A program made the translations under genes and the position numbers. From Amycolatopsis vastitatis (lineage in GTDB: Bacteria > Actinomycetota > Actinomycetes > Mycobacteriales > Pseudonocardiaceae): DNA of 64,000 nt. The stretch lies in the NCBI RefSeq assembly GCF_002234595.1, contig NZ_NMUL01000013.1, forward strand, positions 1 to 64,000, in the 5' to 3' direction. The first letter of the stretch is position 1. Every line of letters starts with the position of its first letter. The notes under the pieces were generated by a model. The model did not search any database. It saw only the letters and a list, made by a program, of their open reading frames with translations, and was not told where the DNA came from. This document shows positions 8,135 through 17,583 of this stretch, in pieces.

Positions 8135-9646
8135 TCACCACTGCTGTTGCTGCGGCGGCTGGCCCGGTTGGCCGAACCCGCCGCTCGGCGGGCCCTGCTG
8201 GCCCGGCGGCGTGCCCCAGCCCTGCGGCGGCTGCCCCGGCTGCTGCGGGTAGCCGTGCGGCGGCTGGCCCGGCTGCTGGCCGAAACCGCCCGGCTGCGGC
8301 GGCTGGCCCGGCTGCGGGAACCCACCGCTGGGGGGATTGGGTCCGCCCGGCTGGCCGTACCCCGGCGGGCCCGGCTGCGGGAACCCGCCGCTGGAAGGGT
8401 TGGGTCCGCCCGGCTGCCCGTACCCCGGCGGCGGGCCGTAACCCGGCTGCGGCTGGCCGAAGCCCTGGCCGGGCTGCTGCCCCGGCTGACCGAACCCGCC
8501 CTGCTGCTGCGGGCCGCCGAAACCCTGCTGCGGAGCGCCGAATCCTTGCTGCGGGCCACCGAAGCCCTGCGGCCCGCCCGGCGCGGCGCCGCCGCCACCG
8601 CCGAGGCCGACGAACGGCGCGGTCTGCGGGAGCAGCCCCAGCAGCCCGATCGCCAGCACGAAGACGCCGGCGATGAGGTAGAGCGCCTGGCCGTTGCCGA
8701 ACTTCAGGTCGATGCCCCTCGGCAGGTCGATGCTGAGCTCGATCATGATCAGGATCCCGGCGAGCAGCAGCACGAAGCCACCGCCGGCCGCCAGGAAGGA
8801 CGCGATCTTGTTCTTCAGGAACGTGAACACCGCCGCGGCGAGGGCCGCGAGCGCTCCCACCAGGGCGGCGATGTAGTAGATCGTCAGCAGCCCCGGGGAG
8901 ATGTACCGCCCGGCGTCCTTCGCCGCCTGGATCTCCTGGTCGGTGGCCTTGCCGACCGCGTCGGTGTAGTCGCTGAAGTTCGAGTCGAACATGTCGACGA
9001 AGAAGAACACGAGCGCGAGCAGGCCGAAGACCGCCAGCAGGCCGACCGCGACGTAGCCGAACAGCTGTGCGTTGCCGCCCGAAGCCGGAGCGGCGCCGAA
9101 GGGCTGCTGGCCACCGAAACCCTGCTGCTGCTGCTGCGGGCCGCCGAACCCGGGACCGCCGAAGCCCTGCTGCGGCTGGCCGGGCTGCCCGAAGCCCGGC
9201 TGCTGGCCGTACCCGGCCTGCGGGGGCTGGCCGTAGCCGCCCTGCTGACCGAAGCCGCCCTGCTGCCGGCCGAACGCCGCGGCGGGGTTGTCGGCCGCGC
9301 TCGGCGGCGGGGTGTACGGGATCGCCGGGGGCTGCGAACCCGGCGGCACCAGCTGAGTGGACTCCGCGACGGGGCCGCCGACCGGGTGCACCATCTGGGT
9401 CGCGTTCGCGTCGACCGGCTGGACCACCTGGGTGGCGCCCGCTCCGCCGTCACCCGGCTGGACGACCTGCGTCGGCTCCGGCGTCTCCCCGAAGGGGGAA
9501 CCGCTCGGCGGCTGGCCGGGCTGCACGACCTGGGTGGGTTCCGGGCTGCCGAACGGATCGTCCTGCTGCGGCTGGGGGCCACTCGGCGGGCCTTGAGGTG
9601 GCTGGCCGCCACCCCACGGCTGGTTCGGCGGCTGCGGTGCACTCAT
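8135..9646 (-). CDS. Pro/Gln/Gly-rich four-helix membrane protein with TQVV repeats
   Basis: 503 residues in three parts. The N-terminal ~190 residues are disordered and carry repeats of the form (E/A)(P/A/S)TQ(V/M/L)V(Q/H/P)P: EPTQVVQPG twice, then ATQVVQP, ATQMVHP, STQLVPP. A central membrane domain (about 195-340) has four hydrophobic helices with a polar loop between helices 1 and 2. A C-terminal ~155-residue tail has repeats of GFGGPQQ and a 21-residue tandem unit (GYGQPGGPNPxSGGFPQPG). The architecture recalls mycobacterial 34-kDa-antigen-type and Pra-type proteins. Its place between cbs and metB equals that of pra (Rv1078), but I see no RDD-domain motif. Start ATG 9646 gives MSAPQPPNQP. 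Confidence 0.75.
   Translation of the reverse strand: MSAPQPPNQPWGGGQPPQGPPSGPQPQQDDPFGSPEPTQVVQPGQPPSGSPFGETPEPTQVVQPGDGGAGATQVVQPVDANATQMVHPVGGPVAESTQLVPPGSQPPAIPYTPPPSAADNPAAAFGRQQGGFGQQGGYGQPPQAGYGQQPGFGQPGQPQQGFGGPGFGGPQQQQQGFGGQQPFGAAPASGGNAQLFGYVAVGLLAVFGLLALVFFFVDMFDSNFSDYTDAVGKATDQEIQAAKDAGRYISPGLLTIYYIAALVGALAALAAAVFTFLKNKIASFLAAGGGFVLLLAGILIMIELSIDLPRGIDLKFGNGQALYLIAGVFVLAIGLLGLLPQTAPFVGLGGGGGAAPGGPQGFGGPQQGFGAPQQGFGGPQQQGGFGQPGQQPGQGFGQPQPGYGPPPGYGQPGGPNPSSGGFPQPGPPGYGQPGGPNPPSGGFPQPGQPPQPGGFGQQPGQPPHGYPQQPGQPPQGWGTPPGQQGPPSGGFGQPGQPPQQQQW
8308..8433 (-). repeat. 63-bp tandem repeat in the Pro-rich tail
   Basis: Two adjacent 63-bp units begin at 8308 and 8371 with CCGGCTGCGGGAACCC. 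They differ at only a few positions and each encodes a 21-residue Pro/Gly/Gln segment of the C-terminal tail. The in-frame unit length suggests recent slippage or recombination. Confidence 0.7.
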
Positions 9647-9710
9647 GTGGGTCTTGAACCCCCTTGACGAGGACGCGAAAGTGTTCTATTCACGTCCACG
9701 CTATCGGATC

Positions 9711-9830
9711 ACCCGGCAGGGCGCTCGTAACGCCCCTGCCGGGTCCGCCGATATGGATCCTTCTGCGTAACAACCGGGGCTGCGCCCCGGGCCGGGGGCT
9801 CCGCCACCCGGAACCCCCGAAAAGCAGCAA
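9711..9830. terminator. Terminator and GC hairpin repeats between cbs and the Pro-rich gene
   Basis: A 13-bp stem (ACCCGGCAGGGCG, 7-nt loop, CGCCC-C-TGCCGGGT with one bulged C) spans 9711-9744. Two further hairpins follow: CCGGGGC/GCCCCGG at about 9774-9790, and a GGGGG...CCCCC stem at about 9793-9818. The last two resemble intergenic GC hairpins seen repeatedly in actinomycete genomes. They lie just beyond the cbs stop and probably terminate it. The promoter of the Pro-rich gene must share this ~190-nt gap. Confidence 0.6.
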
Positions 9831-9836
9831 GTTCGG

Positions 9837-11213
<1,377 letters not shown>

Positions 11214-11359
11214 CAGCCTAAACGGCCCACCGGTGGCGTTGTCCACTCGCGGGTGGCCCGGGTCCGGGCGGTCGTCCGGGTGCGCGTCGGGAGCGACGGG
11301 TCGCGAGCGCGGGGTCGGACCGCCCGGCGGAGACCGGAGGCGGCCACCAAGCCGCGCGT

Positions 11360-11497
11360 CTACGCCGGTGCCGGCCCGAGGGCCGCCGCACGCTGAGCCG
11401 TCATCCCGTCCCGGAGCTCCCGCCCGGTGCCGGGCACCGTGCGACAACCCGTCCGCAGGATCAGGGGCGCCCAGTAGGCGGCCCGCCGGCTCAACAT
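11360..11497 (-). CDS. Possible 45-aa small ORF upstream of cbs
   Basis: In the 334-nt gap between cbs and the pentapeptide-repeat gene, the minus strand carries a near-perfect Shine-Dalgarno (GGAGGTGA) 7 nt before ATG 11497. It opens a 45-codon frame, MLSRRAAYWAPLILRTGC at the N-terminus, ending at TAG 11360-11362. It is basic with one weakly hydrophobic stretch and one Cys. It could be a leader peptide or small protein transcribed with cbs, or chance. Only the strength and spacing of the ribosome-binding site argue for it. Nothing else is evident in the rest of the gap. Confidence 0.35.
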   Translation of the reverse strand: MLSRRAAYWAPLILRTGCRTVPGTGRELRDGMTAQRAAALGPAPA

Positions 11498-11547
11498 CGC
11501 CTGTTCACCTCCGCTCGGAATGGCGATCTGGCATCAATGAGACGATC

Positions 11548-12492
11548 CTATCGACGCGCCGGTTGCCCCGGATCGTCCTTTCGAGTCAATTGCGCGCGAT
11601 CCGGCCGGTCGGCGATCGGGCGTTCCTCCCAGCCGGGCGGCCAGCTCCGGGGAAATCCTCGCACCGCTTCGGAACCGGCGAGCCGGGCGGCGGACTTCGT
11701 CCCGAAATCGGCCGGACCAGCGAAAACGGCGTCGTTGAAGGATTCGCAACCGCCGATGAAAATCGTTCCGCGGAAATCGGCGCGGTCTTCGAAGCTCGCC
11801 TTGTTGAAGTCGGCTTTGGTACGGAATTCGGTGCCGCGGAAGGTCGTCAGCTCGGAGAACTTCGTCTCGTAGCAGGTGATCGACCGGATCGAGCAGTGCG
11901 TGAGGGTGAACGCGACGAGCGTCGCCCCGGAGAAGTCGAGGTCGATGTCCGGCCAGAAGCCTTCGTTCGGCTTCTCGGCGGACCCGGGACGCAGGTGCAG
12001 CAGCAGGATGCGCTGGGCGGTCTTGCGGACCTGCAGCTCCTCGAGGTTCTCGTCGGCGTTCTCGAACGGCATCCGCAGGTAGGCGCAGAGGACGTTGACG
12101 ATCGTCTGCCGGTGCTCTTCGTACCCGCCGGCGAGCCGTTCGAGGGCGTACAGGCCGGCGAGGCGGACCGGCGCCTTGTCGCTGCCGAGCTGGTCGGCGG
12201 CCTTGCCGTAGATCTCGGTGACCCGGCGCTCGGTGGCGTCGTGGTCCTTCTGCACGAGGTCGAGCTCGGCCGAGCGCTGGCGCCGAGCGGCGAGCAGCAG
12301 AGCGGCGGCGCCCCCGGTACCGACGACGATGTTGGCGGCGGTGCGCAGGGCGTCCAGCCGGGCGGAGTCCTCCGGGCGGCCGCCGCCCAGGAGGGCCAGG
12401 AGCAGGGTCGCGGCGACCGCGGCCACCACCAGCAGCCCGGCACTCCACAGCAGGATGGTTCTCGTCCGCAGCACGCCGTCCTCGGTCCCCAC
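11548..12492 (-). CDS. Pentapeptide-repeat membrane protein
   Basis: 314 residues. Two N-terminal membrane helices (about 12-34 and 50-67) are followed by a cytoplasmic helical segment with RVTEIYGKAADQLGSDKAPVRLAG and LYALERLA (a hallmark of a large actinomycete pentapeptide family). Residues ~170-265 carry degenerate A(D/N)FxxxxF repeats (ADFNKASF, ADFRGTIF, FNDAVFAGPADFG) that form a right-handed quadrilateral helix. Function in this family is unknown; membrane-linked scaffold is the usual guess. It starts at GTG 12492, 45 nt downstream of the NTPase gene on the same strand, so the two may form one unit. No enzymatic residues seen. Confidence 0.78.
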   Translation of the reverse strand: MGTEDGVLRTRTILLWSAGLLVVAAVAATLLLALLGGGRPEDSARLDALRTAANIVVGTGGAAALLLAARRQRSAELDLVQKDHDATERRVTEIYGKAADQLGSDKAPVRLAGLYALERLAGGYEEHRQTIVNVLCAYLRMPFENADENLEELQVRKTAQRILLLHLRPGSAEKPNEGFWPDIDLDFSGATLVAFTLTHCSIRSITCYETKFSELTTFRGTEFRTKADFNKASFEDRADFRGTIFIGGCESFNDAVFAGPADFGTKSAARLAGSEAVRGFPRSWPPGWEERPIADRPDRAQLTRKDDPGQPARR

Positions 12493-12537
12493 CCGGCTGA
12501 TCCTGCCAGCTCCGGGCGCCGGGGATCCCGCGAACGG

Positions 12538-15162
12538 TCAGTGCGGCCGGAGTTCTTCGCGGGTCGCTCCGTGCCGGGCGAGGTAGGCGTCCAAGTGGCC
12601 GGTCCACCGCCGCCCGACCTCCTCGGGCGGCTCGAGCCACTGAGTCGGCGTTTCGGGCAGCGGCAGGCCGACCGAGGCGAAGAAGCACTCCACGGGTATC
12701 CAGGAGCGGGTCCGGAAGCCGATCTGGCTCACCTTCGTCCGCAGGTCTTCGAGGCGGCGCCGGTCGCCCGCGATCGCGGCGGCGCAGAACTCCGCGATCG
12801 CGTACCGGAACTCGATCGTCCCGGCCGCCGCCGAGGCCCGCTCCAAGTTCTCCAGCCGCTCGAGCGCCACGGAGATCGTCGTGGGGTCCGCGTCGTGGTG
12901 CAGGACCGTGCTGAGCAGGGCGTTGCGGATCGCCAGGACGTGCCCTACCCGCTCGCCCTCGGCCAGGAGGTCCGCAACCTCCTGGCCGCCGACTTCGGCG
13001 TGGAAGAAGACCCTCCGGGCGAGGAGGTCGCCGCGGTCTTCGAGGGCTTCCCGTCGGCGGCGGGCGGTCTGGAGCCGCTCGATCTTCTCGCCGATCTCGG
13101 CGAAGTAGCTCTCGGGACGGCCGTGCGCGTACTCGGCGAGGCGGACTAGGTCGGGCACCTCGCCGCCGCATTGCCGGGCGTCCTCGAAGCGCCTCGCCAA
13201 GCTGAGGGTCAGGGGACCCTGCCGCCGGTTCACCCGGGTGGGAGCGAGCCGGACCACCTCGTCGAACACGGCGAGCGCTTCGTCCCAGCGGCGCAGCACC
13301 TTCAACGTGTACCCGAGGTGCCGCCCGGCGGGCAGCCGGAGCGGGTGGTCCGAGTCGAAGACCGACCGGAGCAGGCGCAGCCGCTCCTCCAGCGGTACCT
13401 CGATGGACTTGCCGGAAATGAAGTCGAGGACGTGCCGTCCGTACCCGGTCCGGCTGGCACCGGGCACCCGGGACCGCAGCCCCTGGATCGACGGGGCGAA
13501 CACGATGGCGCGCGTGAGCCAGTCTTCGTAGTTCGGGCTGCCGGCCGGCTCGATGTCGGTTTCCTGGTCGCAGACGACGCCGATGGCGATCGCGAGGGCC
13601 GACATCAGCCGGTCGTCGTCCTCGCGGTGTTCGGCGCCGTCGTGGAGTTCGCGGGCCGCCGCGACGGCACGCGCGGCGGCGAGCCGCCAGTCGCGGTCCG
13701 ACCAGCCGCCCGAGACCTGGAAGTCGGTGTGGCGAATGGCTTCGCGGACCGCGTCGTGCATCCGGTACGGGAACCGCTCGCCCTCGTGCCGGTCGATCAT
13801 CGGGCGGAGGACGGCACGCTCGGCGCACCCGTGGTCGACGTCCGCGGCCGCGGCGATCAGGCCCGTGTCGAAGACGCGGAACAGGCAGGCGGCCCGGATG
13901 GCGCGCTGCTCGTCGGCGGGGACGTCGTCGAGCACGCGCAGGACGAGGGACCCCAGGGAGCCGGTGACGTCCGACGCCCGCACCTGCCTGCCCTGCCCGG
14001 AGTCCTTGACGGAGACGGCCACCTGGCGGGCCACTTCGATGTACTGCGGCAGCCCCCGCGACGCCGTGACCAGCTCTTCGACGACCTCGTCGCTCATCGG
14101 CAAGTCGAGCTGACCGCGGCTCAGCCGGATCAGCTCCCGCGTGTCCGACGGGGACAGGTTGCCGACGAGGTGCTGCCGCGGCTCGCCGCCGGCCCCCGGC
14201 ACGAGGCCGGGCCAGGTCCACGGCCCGCGGTGCGGCAGCTCGGTCCTGGTCTCGTCGTGCCAGTCGAGCACATCCCGGCCGGTGAGGACGAACAGGACGT
14301 TCGGCATGCCGTGGACCAGGGTGTTCAGGTGCCGTTCGGCCACCCGCCGGGGATCGAGCTTGAGCCGCTCGGTCGTGTCGACGAACACCACGAGGACCCG
14401 GCCGGGCTCGCGGGTGGCGATCTCCCACGACAGGGTCGCCGCGAGCTCGCACACCAGGTCGGGCCGGGGGTCCGTGGGGCCGGGTTCGTCGGCGCACCGC
14501 AGAAGGAAGTCCTCGAAACCGGCAAAGGCCCCGATGGCGAGGTTCAGGTCGCGACGCCGCCGGAGCTCGCCGACCAGCTTCCGGGCTCCGCGCACGGCAA
14601 GCCCCGCACCGGCGCCCACGGCCAGGTCGGCCAGAGACCCGACATCGCTGAGGACGTCTTTGACGATGTCCCCGATGGCGGCATCCATGTCCTCCCGCGC
14701 GGCGAACCGGGGAAGGGACTCGCCGGGGTGCACGGCCGACCAGTAGGCGGTGAAGGCGAGGTCGAACACGGGCCAGCGCTTCCGGAACTTCCCCACGCCG
14801 GCGCGGAGGGCGATGAGGGCGCCGGTCAGGTCGAGCTGCCCGGCCGAGCCGTGCAGGTCGATCCGCGCGGTGGCGTCGACCTTCGTGGGCGGCGGTGGCC
14901 CCCAGCCGTTGACCAGCGGGAGGCGGCGGCCGACCCAGGCGTCGAGCCGTTCGGAGAGGGTCGTCTTGCCGATGCCGCCCAGGCCGTAGAAGGCCAGGAC
15001 GTTCCGGCGGGCGACCCCGGCCTCGTCGTCGCGCTCGATTTGCCGGCGGAACTCGGCCAAGGACTTCTTGAACGCCTTGGACTCGCTCTCGCGGTCGGTG
15101 AAGAGCTCACCGGCGTGGGGCAGCCTGCGACCGGCACCGCTGCCGGGCGGCGGAACCCTCAT
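12538..15162 (-). CDS. STAND-like NTPase with C-terminal helical repeats
   Basis: 874 residues. Walker A is GLGGIGKTT (60-68), Walker B is VLVVFVDTTE (about residue 270), and a sensor-like LFVLTGRDVLDW follows; this is an AAA/STAND-type P-loop core. A winged-helix-like region (RAIRAACLFRVFD, then RYPYRMHDAVREAI-like FPYRMHDAVREAIRH) and a long TPR-like C-terminal half (HLGYTLKVLRRWDEALAVFDEVV) complete a sensor-switch layout. I chose ATG 15162 because GGAGGG lies 9 nt upstream; the ATG at 15171 abuts that motif and cannot use it. Followed on the same strand by the pentapeptide membrane protein. The pair interrupts an otherwise conserved gene order. A signalling or defence role is possible but unproven. 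Confidence 0.75.
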   Translation of the reverse strand: MRVPPPGSGAGRRLPHAGELFTDRESESKAFKKSLAEFRRQIERDDEAGVARRNVLAFYGLGGIGKTTLSERLDAWVGRRLPLVNGWGPPPPTKVDATARIDLHGSAGQLDLTGALIALRAGVGKFRKRWPVFDLAFTAYWSAVHPGESLPRFAAREDMDAAIGDIVKDVLSDVGSLADLAVGAGAGLAVRGARKLVGELRRRRDLNLAIGAFAGFEDFLLRCADEPGPTDPRPDLVCELAATLSWEIATREPGRVLVVFVDTTERLKLDPRRVAERHLNTLVHGMPNVLFVLTGRDVLDWHDETRTELPHRGPWTWPGLVPGAGGEPRQHLVGNLSPSDTRELIRLSRGQLDLPMSDEVVEELVTASRGLPQYIEVARQVAVSVKDSGQGRQVRASDVTGSLGSLVLRVLDDVPADEQRAIRAACLFRVFDTGLIAAAADVDHGCAERAVLRPMIDRHEGERFPYRMHDAVREAIRHTDFQVSGGWSDRDWRLAAARAVAAARELHDGAEHREDDDRLMSALAIAIGVVCDQETDIEPAGSPNYEDWLTRAIVFAPSIQGLRSRVPGASRTGYGRHVLDFISGKSIEVPLEERLRLLRSVFDSDHPLRLPAGRHLGYTLKVLRRWDEALAVFDEVVRLAPTRVNRRQGPLTLSLARRFEDARQCGGEVPDLVRLAEYAHGRPESYFAEIGEKIERLQTARRRREALEDRGDLLARRVFFHAEVGGQEVADLLAEGERVGHVLAIRNALLSTVLHHDADPTTISVALERLENLERASAAAGTIEFRYAIAEFCAAAIAGDRRRLEDLRTKVSQIGFRTRSWIPVECFFASVGLPLPETPTQWLEPPEEVGRRWTGHLDAYLARHGATREELRPH

Positions 15163-15349
15163 GGCGGACATCCCTCCGGTCGCCTCCACAGCGGGATCGC
15201 CCCCTGTACCCAGGCGGTCGCGCCGTCGCGGGTGCGCGTTACGCGGCCTTCCCGCGAAGCTCACACCGCCTCCGGCTTTCTCCCCGGCCCGCTACGCGGC
15301 AGTATGTGAGCAACCGCTTAGTGACAGCCGATACGAGGATGTGTCCGTC

Positions 15350-16570
15350 ATGCCCGAAGCCGTCATCGTCTCCACCGCGCGCTCGCCGATCGGGCGCGCC
15401 AACAAGGGCTCGCTGGTCAGCATGCGGCCCGACGACCTGACCGTGCAGATGATCCAGGCGGCGCTGGCCAAGGTGCCGCAGCTCGACCCCGCCGACATCG
15501 ACGACCTGATGCTGGGCTGCGGCCTGCCCGGCGGCGAGTCCGGGTTCAACATGGGCCGCGCGGTCGCCGTCGAGCTCGGCTACGACCACCTGCCCGGCTG
15601 CACGATCACCCGCTACTGCTCCTCCAGCCTGCAGACCACCCGGATGGCGTTCCACGCGATCAAGGCCGGCGAGGGCGACGTCTTCATCTCGGCCGGCGTC
15701 GAGACCGTCTCGCGGTTCGGCAAAGGCAGCTCGGACTCCTGGCCCGACACGCACAACCCGCTGTTCGCCGACGCCGAAGGCCGCACTAAGGCGACCGCCG
15801 AGTCCGGCACCGACACCTGGACCGACCCGCGCACCGAGGGCAACGTCCCGGACGTCTACATCGCGATGGGCCAGACCGCGGAGAACCTCGCGCGGCTGAA
15901 GGGCGTGACGCGCGAGGAGATGGACGAGTTCGGCGTCCGCTCGCAGAACCTCGCCGAGAAGGCCATCGCGGACGGCTTCTGGGCCAAGGACATCACGCCG
16001 GTGACGCTGCCGGACGGCACGGTCGTCTCGAAGGACGACGGCCCGCGCGCCGGCGTCACCGTCGAGGGTGTCTCCGGGCTGAAGCCGGTCTTCCGCCCGG
16101 ACGGCCGGGTCACCGCGGCCAACTGCTGCCCGCTCAACGACGGCGCCGCGGCGCTGGTCGTCATGTCCGACACGAAGGCGCGTGAGCTGGGCCTGACGCC
16201 GCTGGCGCGGATCGTCTCGACCGGCGTCACCGGGCTTTCGCCCGAGATCATGGGCTACGGCCCGGTCGAGGCGTCCAAGCAGGCGCTCTCGCGCGCGGGG
16301 CTGTCCATCGGCGACATCGACCTCGTCGAGATCAACGAGGCGTTCGCGGCGCAGGTCATCCCGTCCTACCGGGACCTGGGCATCGAACTGGACCGGCTGA
16401 ACGTCAACGGCGGCGCGATCGCGGTCGGCCACCCGTTCGGCATGACCGGCGCCCGGATCACCTCGACGCTGATCAACTCGCTGCAGCACCACGACAAGCA
16501 GTTCGGCCTCGAGACGATGTGCGTCGGCGGCGGCCAGGGCATGGCGATGGTCCTCGAACGCCTCTCCTGA
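15350..16570 (+). CDS. fadA: Acetyl-CoA acyltransferase (thiolase)
   Basis: 406-residue thiolase catalysing thiolytic cleavage of 3-ketoacyl-CoA, or the reverse condensation. The nucleophile is C90 in RYCSSSLQT, the catalytic His is H361 in VGHPFGMTG, and the acid/base Cys is C391 in CVGGGQG; EINEAFAAQ is the family motif before the active site. A degradative FadA3-like role is suggested by its position: its homologue Rv1074c lies close to cbs and metB in M. tuberculosis. ATG 15350 follows GAGGA by about 10 nt. It diverges from the NTPase gene (188-nt gap, presumably both promoters) and is monocistronic, ending in a very strong terminator. Confidence 0.92.
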   Translation: MPEAVIVSTARSPIGRANKGSLVSMRPDDLTVQMIQAALAKVPQLDPADIDDLMLGCGLPGGESGFNMGRAVAVELGYDHLPGCTITRYCSSSLQTTRMAFHAIKAGEGDVFISAGVETVSRFGKGSSDSWPDTHNPLFADAEGRTKATAESGTDTWTDPRTEGNVPDVYIAMGQTAENLARLKGVTREEMDEFGVRSQNLAEKAIADGFWAKDITPVTLPDGTVVSKDDGPRAGVTVEGVSGLKPVFRPDGRVTAANCCPLNDGAAALVVMSDTKARELGLTPLARIVSTGVTGLSPEIMGYGPVEASKQALSRAGLSIGDIDLVEINEAFAAQVIPSYRDLGIELDRLNVNGGAIAVGHPFGMTGARITSTLINSLQHHDKQFGLETMCVGGGQGMAMVLERLS

Positions 16571-16578
16571 CCCCCAGG

Positions 16579-16619
16579 CACGACGAAGGCCACCGCGGCG
16601 CGCGGTGGCCTTCGTCGTG
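16579..16619. terminator. Strong bidirectional terminator
   Basis: A perfect 19-bp stem (CACGACGAAGGCCACCGCG and its complement) with a 3-nt loop, between the convergent ends of the thiolase and LppU-like genes, 8 nt after the thiolase stop. Confidence 0.88.
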
Positions 16620-16630
16620 TGGTGCGGCTA

Positions 16631-17428
16631 TCAGCTCTCGTTCGTCTTGACGCACATCGTCGTCGCCGGCTCGGGGTAGATCGCGACGCGGGTGGCGTCG
16701 GTGCCCTCGCAGACGCTCTTGTCCGCCTGGCCGTTGACGACCTTGACCAGCTCGGCGTCCTTGCTCGGGTCGGAGCAGGGGACCTTCTTGTAACCCTGCG
16801 TCTGCGAAGAGAAGTTCGCCAGGCAGTCGCCCTGCTTCGCGTTGATCATCAGGCACAGCTTGTACGAGGTGCGGCCGCTGACGGTGTAGGTGTCGTAAGC
16901 CCCGTCCCCGGTTCCGGGGCACTGGTCGCCCGCCCCGTCCAGCCGGGCGGCGATCTTCACGTTCGCGTTCACGTCGTTGCAGTCGGCCTTGCTCGGCTCG
17001 GCACCGGACTTGAACTCGGTGATCTTCAGGCAGTCACCGACGTTGGAGCTTTCGGGCGAGTTCATGAAGCTGATGACCGCCACCGTGCCGCCGACGGCCA
17101 GGATCACCGCGAGAACGGCGAGGCGGATCCACAGGGCCTTCGACTTCTTCGGCGGAGCCGGCGGCGCGGGCGGGAAGCCCGGCTGGCCACCGGCGAACCC
17201 CTGACCGGGCGGGAACTGCCCGGGCGGCGGCCCGTACGGTCCGGGCTGGCCGGGCTGGCCCTGCGGCGGCTGGCCGTAGGCACCCGGCTGGCCGTACTGC
17301 GGCTGCGGCTGGCCGTACTGCGGCTGCTGGCCGTACGGCTGCTGCGGTTGGCCGCCCGGAGGCGGACCGTAGGGATCGGGCTGACCCACCGGCTGCTGGC
17401 CCCCGGGGGCCGGAGGGGGAACGCTCAC
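16631..17428 (-). CDS. LppU/SCO3897-family membrane protein
   Basis: 265 residues. A cytoplasmic Pro/Gln/Gly/Tyr-rich tail of ~95 residues (PYGQQPQYGQPQPQYGQ repeats) leads through PPKKSK into one transmembrane helix (about 99-121). An extracytoplasmic domain with regularly spaced Cys follows: GDCLKI, ADCNDV, QCPGTG, LCLMI, GDCLANF, VPCSD, SVCEG, TMCVK, fitting disulphide pairing. This GDC...C pattern is that of LppU-type proteins; their function is unknown. GTG 17428 is preceded by GAGG at 6-7 nt; the frame continues upstream but without a credible start. Single gene, same strand as the BI-1 gene. Confidence 0.75.
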   Translation of the reverse strand: MSVPPPAPGGQQPVGQPDPYGPPPGGQPQQPYGQQPQYGQPQPQYGQPGAYGQPPQGQPGQPGPYGPPPGQFPPGQGFAGGQPGFPPAPPAPPKKSKALWIRLAVLAVILAVGGTVAVISFMNSPESSNVGDCLKITEFKSGAEPSKADCNDVNANVKIAARLDGAGDQCPGTGDGAYDTYTVSGRTSYKLCLMINAKQGDCLANFSSQTQGYKKVPCSDPSKDAELVKVVNGQADKSVCEGTDATRVAIYPEPATTMCVKTNES

Positions 17429-17531
17429 TGTGAACCTCACACATGTGAAATAAGAACCGACCGGCACATCAAACACGCAGGGTGAGCACGGTCCGCACCG
17501 GGGTCCACAAACGCGCGAACAACTGACGAAA

Positions 17532-17560
17532 AAGGCGCCCCGTTGGTTACGGAGCGCCTT
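17532..17560. terminator. Terminator between BI-1 and LppU-like genes
   Basis: A 12-bp stem with one mismatch (AAGGCGCCCCGT, loop TGGTT, ACGGAGCGCCTT), 24 nt past the BI-1 stop on the minus strand. Confidence 0.65.
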
Positions 17561-17583
17561 CGTCGCGGAAGAGTGAGCCAGGG

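Noticed and set aside
8135..9646. CRISPR-like periodic repeats
   Set aside because: The repeats are in-frame Gly/Pro/Gln codons of a protein, unequal in length and without spacers.
11214..11547. SAM-type riboswitch upstream of cbs
   Set aside because: The leader is GC-rich and contains small hairpins, but no SAM-I/IV core pattern was recognisable.
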